Source: Avena insularis
Lineage: Eukaryota; Streptophyta; Magnoliopsida; Poales; Poaceae
Direction: 5' to 3'
NCBI GenBank assembly: GCA_023614405.1
Contig: CM042684.1
Location: 473,069,650 to 473,133,649 of the forward strand
DNA: 64,000 nt
A program made the position numbers and the translations under genes. Shown here one piece after another: positions 56,882 to 64,000 of this stretch. The notes beneath the pieces were generated by a model that saw nothing but the letters and a program-made list of their open reading frames with translations, was not told where the DNA came from and made no database searches. Position 1 is the first letter of the stretch, and every line of letters begins with the position of its first letter.

Positions 56882-58372
56882 TGATGACCCACAAGTATAG
56901 GGGGTGTATCGCAGTATTTTCGACAAGTAAGAGTGTAGAACCCAACAAGGAGCAGAAGATGCTGGCTAGCGGTATGGATCAGGAATTCTCTGCAAATACT
57001 TAGCAAACGGATTTTTAGGGGTTTTTGATAATGCAAGTAAATAAAGTACGAGTAAATAAAAGACAATAAGAATGAATGCAGCAAGTGTCCCAATCTTTTA
57101 TGCAGCAGAGGACAAGCCGGTTGTATTATTTAAGATGACCAAACGTTCTCGAGGGCACATGGGAATAGTGTCAAGTGCTTTCGCTTCATATAGTTGATTA
57201 ATCTTCTTTAGCTTGCTAAGTGTTGTGTGGGTGAACCTGTGCTAATGTACCGACCTTCCTAGGACTAATACATACTTGCGATTATACCCTTGCAAACATC
57301 CGTAAGTACAAGAAAGTAATTAAGGTAGAAACCTAACCACAGCTTTAAACTCTAAGACCCTTACATCCCTTGTGCAATAGTTTTCTAACGGGGGTTTAGG
57401 TTTCTGTCACTCTGGCAACCCCTACGATTAGTAGCCAAATACACAATGCATTCCCCTAGGCCCATATAGGTGAAGTGTCATGTAGTCAATATTCGCATGA
57501 CACCACTAGAAGAAGTACACCACAACTTAAATAACAAACTATTGAATCTTTCTTAACACAACTCCACTACTAACAACATGACTTCTCCCATGTCCTCAAG
57601 AACAAAACGAACTACTCACAAGACATCATATGGATCATGATCAGAGATGGAATAATGATGTATAACAATCTAAACATAAACAATAATTCAATGGTTCACT
57701 CAATAGCATCAACTACAAAGAGTAATCAACACCGGGAAAGTTTCCCCTAAGAACTATGCAAGATTCAACCTAATTGTTACAGCGAGATGATGGTGGTGAT
57801 GATGGTGCTGGTGGAGATGATGGTGGTTATGATGATGATGATCCCGATGAGGTCCAACTTGATGGTGGTGTTGATGGCGACGATCTCCCCTCTCCAGGAA
57901 GGAATTCCCCCGACAGAATTCTGTCTGCCGGAGAGATCTTTCTCTCTTGGTGTTTTCTGCCGCGCAGAGGCGGCAGAATCTTTCTGTGGTCGCTCCCTGA
58001 GTATTAGGGTTTTGAGGGGATAATATAGGCCAGAGGGGCGGCCACACCACCTAGTGGCATGGCCTAGGCTGGCCCGCGCCAAGGGGTGGTGTGGGCCCCC
58101 TGTGGCCCATCTCCACTCCCCCTTCTGGCATCCTTCGCCTTCTGGAAAAATAGGATTTTCCATGTATTTTACCGGATTTTCTGATCTTCACGAATTTCGC
58201 CTCCAAACAACCCCTTTTCCATCAGAATCCTGACTATAGCGGTCCATGCTCCAAAAGTCATCAACCATGCAAAAACAGATGAAATTACATAAGTATCATC
58301 TCTTAATATGAAATATATCAATGAATAATAGTAAATTATGATATAGAATAGTGATGCAAAATGGCCGTATCA
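56882..58372 (-). repeat. Element C 3' LTR (1,491 bp)
   Basis: The minus strand starts TGATACGGCCATTTTGC and ends GTGGGTCATCA. Contains a GAT/GGT trinucleotide-rich tract at about 57783–57850. Confidence 0.9.
57783..57850. repeat. Imperfect GAT/GGT trinucleotide repeat
   Basis: GATGATGGTGGTGATGATGG-type sequence within the element C LTR. It gives poly-His or poly-Ile shadow frames, not a gene. Confidence 0.85.
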
Positions 58373-58387
58373 ACTCCCCCCAAGCTT
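58373..58387 (-). other. Element C polypurine tract
   Basis: The minus strand reads AAGCTTGGGGGGAGT immediately before the LTR start. Confidence 0.88.
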
Positions 58388-60232
58388 AGACTTTGCTTGT
58401 CCCCAAGCGAAACTGAGCTCAATAAACATGACCTCATGTTTATGGAGCGAAGAGTCAATAAAATAATACGGACAAGAAGCATCACATTCATCAATACATA
58501 GATCATAATAGCAGACAACTCACCATTATATAACTTAACTTGCAATAAGTAAAGGAAACACAATAAAGATACATAAAGTAAATCATAGTTGGTAATGGCA
58601 AACTTAGCTCTTGGTCGAAGAATAGTTGATAATTTGCTGGAGTTCACAAATAACTGGTTTTTCAATGATAGCTTTCAAAGTAGTAAACACCAAGATAAGA
58701 GCAAAGTGCAAAACAAGGAACATAAGAAACATGATTGAATAAATCATCATATGAATGAATGAAACACAACAACTCAAAATACTTGCTGAGGTAGAAGGGA
58801 ATAGGTTGACTGAATCAACTAAAAAGGTAGAAGAAAATCCCTTCGCAGAGGGAAGCAGGGATTCAAGTCTCATAAAGAGCTTCCAAAAATTATGATACTT
58901 ACTAGCTTTCAGCTCTCATTGCCCCTATCATAAGCATCTTTAGGTGATTAAGGTTAAAGTGACACAACTAAGAGGATATGCTTGACAAGTTATAAATTGA
59001 AGTCTCATGCCCCTTACTTACAAAGACCGAACCTCATTCTACTCAACTTCAGTCACGAGCAAGCTCTTGTCATTGTAAGTACATATGTATCATAGAGAAC
59101 CAACGGGTACCCTTGCACATGACACAGGAGCTATCCCATAATCAAAATGACAAGGCAAGCAGACAATGAGCATCTCAGCGATCTTTTTATTTGCTATTTG
59201 CATTGGTTTTTATTGAGGATGCTTCATAGAGTACTCACTATCGTTATGCTGCAAGTTTCCACCATGATTAGGCATGGCTTAGGCTAGCGGCCCAGGCGTT
59301 TCTCTAACACATATACGAACTCCATGATCTTACAAGTTCCCCTTTTATTTCACACCGGGATCCATAAGCAAAAGAACATGATATCAACTAGGTACAAAGT
59401 ACCAATGCGGTGTTGAAAGCGTTCCCCATGATACATGGTTCTGCTAACTTCAACTCATAAAGCGCAACCATATACGCAACAAAGAAGGACCCAATGGTTC
59501 AAGTTTATTAAATGCAAGAAAGTAAAGTGTGCCATCAAGTTCGTGAGAGCTTTAATCACTAATTTTCACATAACAAGTTTAATTTGGAAGGTAGACAAAT
59601 ATAGGAATTTACTTGGAATAGCAATAATGCTAATAGGTAGGTATGGTGGACGCAAATGGTAGAGGTTTTGGTTTAAGGATTGGATGCACGAGAAGAATTC
59701 CCTCTCAGTATAGGTTTTTGGCTAGCAAGGCTGGGTAGCAAGTATAAGAGTTGAAGGAAACAAACAAACATACAAGCGATAAAGACAAACATGCACTCTT
59801 CCTTAGAAGCACAAAAGATCTTAACTAGAGAATACTAAACTTATGAGCAAATCAAGAAAGAAAGATGATGAAATTATATTTCTTTAGAGTACTATTATAT
59901 TTTTCATTCAACTCTCAAAAATAGTGTTGCTACTGACCAAGCCAGGTTTGCCAAAACCAACTAAATTAACTCAATGATCCCAAAGTGATACCAATATTAA
60001 CAACAAGATCAATCATATAACAATGAATTGAAAACTAATATAAGCTATGCAAAAGAGTAAATGATAGAACTTCTCATTAATATTCCATAACGGCAAATCA
60101 CACCAAGGGATACATATCTAACGAGAGAGGGGACACTTTACATAATGCAAACCATCCTACACATAACTTCTCTATTCATGATATGACTCTACTAAAAAGG
60201 TAAAAAGATAGAAGATAGTGATGTGATACATG
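58388..60232 (-). other. Element C non-coding 3' region
   Basis: No supported coding sequence; collinear in part with elements A and B. Confidence 0.65.
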
Positions 60233-60281
60233 ACTCCCCAAGCTTGGAACAAACCAAGGGGATGCCAAACCTGATGATGAA

Positions 60282-60755
60282 TTACTCCTTCGATGGTGGT
60301 GGTATTCTCTCAATGAGCTTTTTGATCAATTTCCCCAAGTCCTCGATCTCGAAGGTGAGCGTACAAATCAACTCTGAGTTGTGCTCGATGCGGTGCATGA
60401 TCATGTTAGGTTGTGAATCCCAGCTCTTACGATTCTTTCCCCACTCTCCTTCCTTGCGGTCTTCTTTTCCTACATGGTTATGGATAAAAGTATGGAAAGG
60501 ACTCTTCGTGCTTGGAGAAGGTGTCCGTGGTGCCAAATAGTGACACGGAGGCTTCCCTCCAGTTGACATCCGTGCAGTCCTTCTGATCCTGGCAGGGTTC
60601 GCCACCACTCCAATGCTTGCAATGGTAGTGCCGGTGTGCGGATGTTGGCTTTGCTTTGTCTCCTCTTCACCTTCACTCTTGATCTCCTTCTCCTGCCTGG
60701 GGTCTTGGAGATCTTCCTCCATAGGCTCCTTTCCTTTATCCTTGGCAGACACCAT
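60282..60755 (-). CDS. Element C internal ORF, 157 aa, unknown
   Basis: Uninterrupted frame from ATG 60755 to TAG 60282. Charged N-terminus (MVSAKDKGKEPMEEDLQ … EKEIKSEGEEETKQ), a basic stretch (RIRRTARMSTGG), a proline/serine turn (LAPRTPSPSTKSPF) and a helical end (FEIEDLGKLIKKLIERI). Upstream on the same strand is LTR-like GC-rich sequence with an ATATATAATCCCCC element (near 60855); downstream is a polypurine-like motif (60245–60233). I see no counterpart in elements A or B. No family recognised. Confidence 0.5.
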   Translation of the reverse strand: MVSAKDKGKEPMEEDLQDPRQEKEIKSEGEEETKQSQHPHTGTTIASIGVVANPARIRRTARMSTGGKPPCHYLAPRTPSPSTKSPFHTFIHNHVGKEDRKEGEWGKNRKSWDSQPNMIMHRIEHNSELICTLTFEIEDLGKLIKKLIERIPPPSKE

Positions 60756-60779
60756 TATGCTTCTAAACTTTCAAGAAGA

Positions 60780-61130
60780 GTTCCTGGCAGAAATAGATCG
60801 AATGAAAACATGACAAAAACATGATATACGAACCTCGGGGGATCCGGGGGATTATATATTACGAAGTTTTACAACAAAAGGAAGGTACTGGGAGAAAACG
60901 GGTCAGACACGGAGTCCGAGGTGGCCACACCACCTGGTGGCACGGCCAGGGGTGGGCCCGTGCCACAGGGTGGTGTGAGCCACCCTGGCTCCGTTTCCGT
61001 CCCTCTTTCGCTTTGTTTCCTTCTTTGTTAGATAAAAACTGCAAAAATATAACTCGATAGATCTTTCGCGGAACTTTTCTTACCAGAACTGTTACCTATT
61101 CGAAAACGGGCTCTGCAGGTCTCTGAATTT
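60780..61130 (-). promoter_or_regulatory. LTR-like promoter segment inside element C
   Basis: The minus strand carries the GC-rich block (GGCTCACACCACCCTGTGG … CACCAGGTGGTGTGGCC) and TATATAATCCCCCGG, the same order seen in the LTRs of this group just before their TATATATTCCCCCGG. Probably a captured or relic LTR piece upstream of the 157-aa ORF. Confidence 0.45.
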
Positions 61131-61844
61131 GGTATTTAGTAGATTCTTCCGGAGTCACCACTTGAATAACATCAATATCTTCATCTTCATACACATATTA
61201 CTTGAGTCATGAAACCTTTCACTTTCTTATGACACCATTTCCTCCACTAACCTGGAAATTTCTTTCACACAAAACTTCACAAAGTTCTCATTAGCAACAT
61301 TAGTGCATACGAGGTAATAAACCTTTTAAGTTCAATTTCAACTGAAATCCATCAAAACAAAAGCTAATGAAAGAACTCCTTCCGAAAACCCAAAAAAATC
61401 CAAAAAGGAAATCGTTTTAAGAAGCACATGCAAGAATGGCAAAATCTGTCAAAACAGACCAGCAGGTAAAGATCAATTTTTTCGAAAATCTTCTGTTGCT
61501 CAAATCAAAAAGTGCAAAACTAACGAAAGTTAAATAACAAAGTGGGGCAGAAGCACAAACAATTACAGCTCAATCTGAAGTACAGAGATCTCTCACGAAT
61601 TTTTACGGTGAAGCACAAAAATCTGTTTCGGACAGCAACTTCCCCAAATATTACTTCTCTCTCATTAGGGGTTGATCTTGACACAAAAACCAAACAAAAC
61701 GGATAAGGAGAGGTTATTACCAAGGTAATAACTTCCAAGACTCAAAGAAACAAAAGCAAATTGAAAGCAAAAATAAATTGGGTTGTCGCCCAAAAAGCTC
61801 TTTCTTTATAGCCATTAAGATGGGCATGATAATTTTGATGATGC

Positions 61845-63083
61845 TCACATAGGAATATAAATTGAAGTGAAAAAGAGCATTAAGAAGCAAAAATACACAT
61901 GTTTAAGTCTAACCCACTTCCTATGCAAGGGAGCTTTATAAGCAAATAAATTGTTGAAACCAGAAACTGCAAGCATAAGAAGGCAAAACAAGTGCAACAT
62001 AAAGACTTTAAGCATAAAACGAGGAAACTTGATATTATTGAGATGCATAAGAACACTTTTCCCTCTCTCATAATAACTTTCAGTATCATGCATAAACTTA
62101 ACAATATAGCTATCACAAGAACCATCGTAGCAATGATCACTTATTCTAACAGAAAACACAGGAATACTAGCTCTCATAACACTACTTTGTGAAACCATAC
62201 TAGAAGAATCCTTACGAAGGATAGTGTGTCCTTCTTCTTCATATTTAGTGACAAAGTCTTTCACATTTTCTATCATAGGTTCAATAACTACTTGTTCATT
62301 AGGTTCAACAGCTTTATTTGTACTTTCATTAACCATACTAGCTATCATAGAATATTCCTTTACCTTAACTGGGAAAGGCATTTTCTCAATATATGGTTCA
62401 GGTAAAACATGATTAGCAGTATAAACTACAGTATTTCTTGCAGGAACTCTTTTAAGAACATATTTAAATGGTTCATGATACTTATTCCACTTCTTTTTAG
62501 GCACTTCAATATAGGAAGCAAAAGCCTTAAAATAAGAAGTAATAGCTTGAGAGTCTAGACCATAAGCATTTTTAATATTTTGAAAGTCATCAGTTCCCAC
62601 AAAAGATTCAATGCATTCATAATCATAATTTATACCTGACTTTCTTCCTTTGTCATTCTCCCATGCTTCAGCATTGTCTTGAATACGGTCTAGAAGATCC
62701 CATTTAGCTTCTTCTTCCATGCAAGTGAATGATCCAGCACAAGAGGCATCCAATAAATCCTTATCATGAAGAGGAAGACTTGCATAAAAGTTATTGATAA
62801 TAATACTGTTGGGGAGCTCATGAATGGGACATTTGAGCATTAGTAAGTTCAGTCTCCCCCAAGCTTGAGTTGTACTCTCTCCATCAATAGGCCAAAAGTT
62901 GTATATTTGATTTAGATCTTTATGAATCTCACTAGGAGGATAAAATTTAGAATAAAAGAGAGGTACTATTTCCTCCCATTCAAGAGCTTGACCATTCTTC
63001 AGCAGCTTATACCATTCTTCAGCTCTTCCTTTCAGTGATAATGAGAATAACTTCTTCTTGACTTGATATGTTGTAATACCTAC
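61845..63083 (-). pseudogene. gag: Element C gag fused to hydrophobic C-terminal module, N-terminus cut by Tat-4
   Basis: The frame runs from the Tat-4 border with VGITTYQVKKKLFSLSLKGR and AEEWYKLL, then LFYSKFYPPSEIHKDLNQIY, GESTTQAWGRLNLLMLKCP and LPNSIIINNFYASL: the Retrotrans_gag core. A Glu/Lys-rich part follows. The end reads GSCDSYIVKFMHD, YYERGK, FMLKVFMLHLFCLLMLAV and HRKWVRLKHV. No zinc knuckle is seen in this frame. This copy shows gag and the hydrophobic module in one continuous frame. The apparent Met start near 63089 comes from Tat-4 sequence. Confidence 0.88.
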
Positions 63084-63572
63084 TGACATGGGTATAACCT
63101 ACAGGTACTCGAGCTTGGTATATACGGTTCGAATACGTACAGGCCCATGGTGTCGCCAAGGCCCGGATGAAAGGACTCGAGTGACTTGCGGACTCTCGAT
63201 TGCTTGAAGAACAAGAAGAAGCTAAAGATAGAAAGTTTGAAGGCAAAAACCCTAACTTGTAACCGACTCGACCTGCTACCCGAGACCTAGCCTATCTATA
63301 TAAAGGCTAGGAGGGGGCGGCGAGGAGGACACACGCAACCCTAGTTTCCACAACCCTCGCCAGATTGCATCTGCGCACCATTGTAACTTTTGACTCCTTC
63401 GATAATTCCACGAGCAGACAAGCAGGAGTAGGGACCTCTACGAGGCCTGAACCTGGGTAAATCCTTTGTCTCCTGTGTGCTTGTTTGCTAGCCGATAGAT
63501 GTCTCCAGCGGTCCCTCCTTCTCCAAAACCCAAGTCCATAACAATGGGCATTGATGAGTTAAACCCTCGTCA
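63084..63572 (+). repeat. Tat-4 5' LTR (489 bp)
   Basis: Starts TGACATGGGTATAACC and ends CCCTCGTCA. TATA box TATATAAA at 63297–63304. Confidence 0.9.
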
Positions 63573-64000
63573 ATTGGCGTCGTCTGTGGGAATTGGGAGT
63601 GCTGATGTTGCGGCTTCTTCGGACCCATCAACTGCGATCTACAAATCTGCAATAGCGGAGATTCTCCAGCTCTTCGGTGCCTTTGACTTCACCGTCCACA
63701 CACCGGCCACCCGCCCGGCCTTTGAGTCTGTGGGCGACGGAATCAGCCTGGCGATTGGAAGCTTCCGCTTCCAAGTTGGTCAAATGGGCACGCTTCGCAT
63801 GCCTGATCAGCCGACAGCACCGGCGATTGCCCTGGCATGATGGTTCCCTCCATCGATCGGCACCCTCAGCGAGCTCAACGCCCCGGTGGCAATCGAGAAT
63901 ACGATCAGCGACAGCAGTCGCGATTCTGATTTGAGCGATCTAGCCACTGAAGATGGAACCTACGGTTCTGGATCTGAAAGTTGTGGAAGCAACAGCTTCC
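63499..64000 (+). CDS. Tat-4 open frame from LTR into putative gag N-terminus, partial
   Basis: An ATG at 63499 (and another at 63544, MGIDELNPRQL) within the LTR opens a frame that runs through the primer site. It stops once at TGA 63838–63840 and continues in the same frame to the window end (LSELNAPVAIENTISDSSRD … GTYGSGSESCG). Sequence after the primer site (IYKSAIAEILQLFGAFDFTV) could be leader or Gag N-terminus. Whether translation starts inside the LTR is open. Confidence 0.45.
63575..63591 (+). other. Tat-4 primer binding site
   Basis: TGGCGTCGTCTGTGGGA, two bases after the LTR, is the Tat-type site (TGGCGCCGTCTGTGGGA) with one change. I recall tRNA-Arg as the usual primer but cannot confirm it here. 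Confidence 0.75.

Larger units (their letters stand above)
56882..63083 (-). mobile_element. Gag-only Gypsy element C, 5' part off the window
   Basis: Minus-strand 3' LTR (58372–56882), polypurine tract, long non-coding interior with a 157-codon frame, and gag (63083–61845) truncated by Tat-4. No pol. Interior 59215–59700 is collinear with elements A and B; the gag is homologous to that of element B. Confidence 0.88.
63084..64000 (+). mobile_element. Tat-4 Gypsy element, 5' end only
   Basis: LTR 63084–63572, primer site, and start of the coding region running off the window. Preceded by CCTAC (63079–63083), the presumed left target duplication. The LTR matches the 3' LTR of Tat-2, so both belong to one family. 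Inserted in element C gag. Confidence 0.88.

Noticed and set aside
57777..58163. Minus-strand frame of 128 codons with poly-Ile/Thr
   Set aside because: Lies in the element C LTR over a trinucleotide repeat; no conservation seen.

Overview
The window is a stack of nested LTR retrotransposons from a large plant genome. I find no cellular protein gene, rRNA or tRNA gene. The organism is probably a Pooideae cereal, most likely Triticeae. The reasons are a BARE/Angela/WIS-type Copia element (LTR opening TGAAGGAAATATGCCC), gag-only Gypsy elements whose LTRs open TGATACG and whose primer site matches tRNA-Asp, and a large non-coding element with LTRs of about 4.5 kb that resembles the LARDs described in barley and its relatives.

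Layout. (1) 1–22044: plus-strand Gypsy element of the Tat lineage (Tat-1) whose 5' end lies off the window. It carries decayed reverse transcriptase, RNase H, a second archaeal-type RNase H and integrase, then a spliced antisense gene and a 3' LTR. A complete LARD (3781–15923, target duplication CAAAC) sits in the last exon of the antisense gene. (2) 22045–26612: gag-only minus-strand element A, probably the host of Tat-1 and itself inserted in Tat-2. (3) 26613–45591: second plus-strand Tat element (Tat-2, LTR about 484 bp), also with an antisense gene. It is broken by two solo LTRs (27577–29174; 33523–34917, target duplication GGAGC) and by minus-strand element B (37125–44674, target duplication GTCAC). 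(4) 45592–47671 and 56022–56418: a decayed third Tat fragment, split by a minus-strand BARE-like Copia element (47672–56021). (5) 56419–56881: fragment of an older LTR, invaded by gag-only element C (56882 onward, minus strand). The gag of element C is in turn broken at 63084 by a fresh Tat element (Tat-4) that runs off the right edge.

How the parts work together. Tat-1 carries intact integrase D, D, E and a YVDD motif but several stops and frameshifts, so it looks recently active but dead. Tat-2 has lost catalytic residues. The LARD and elements A to C encode no polymerase and would need enzymes from other elements. The most unusual content is the antisense gene of the two Tat elements: it has a TATA-like promoter, short phase-compatible introns, an N-terminal domain resembling the 'putative gypsy type transposon' family, acidic, basic and coiled-coil sections, and an intron swollen by a 59-bp minisatellite. 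Three insertions can be removed on paper (one target copy kept) with restoration of the host reading frame, which fixes their borders. All coordinates come from reading the sequence by eye; no alignment or database search was run.
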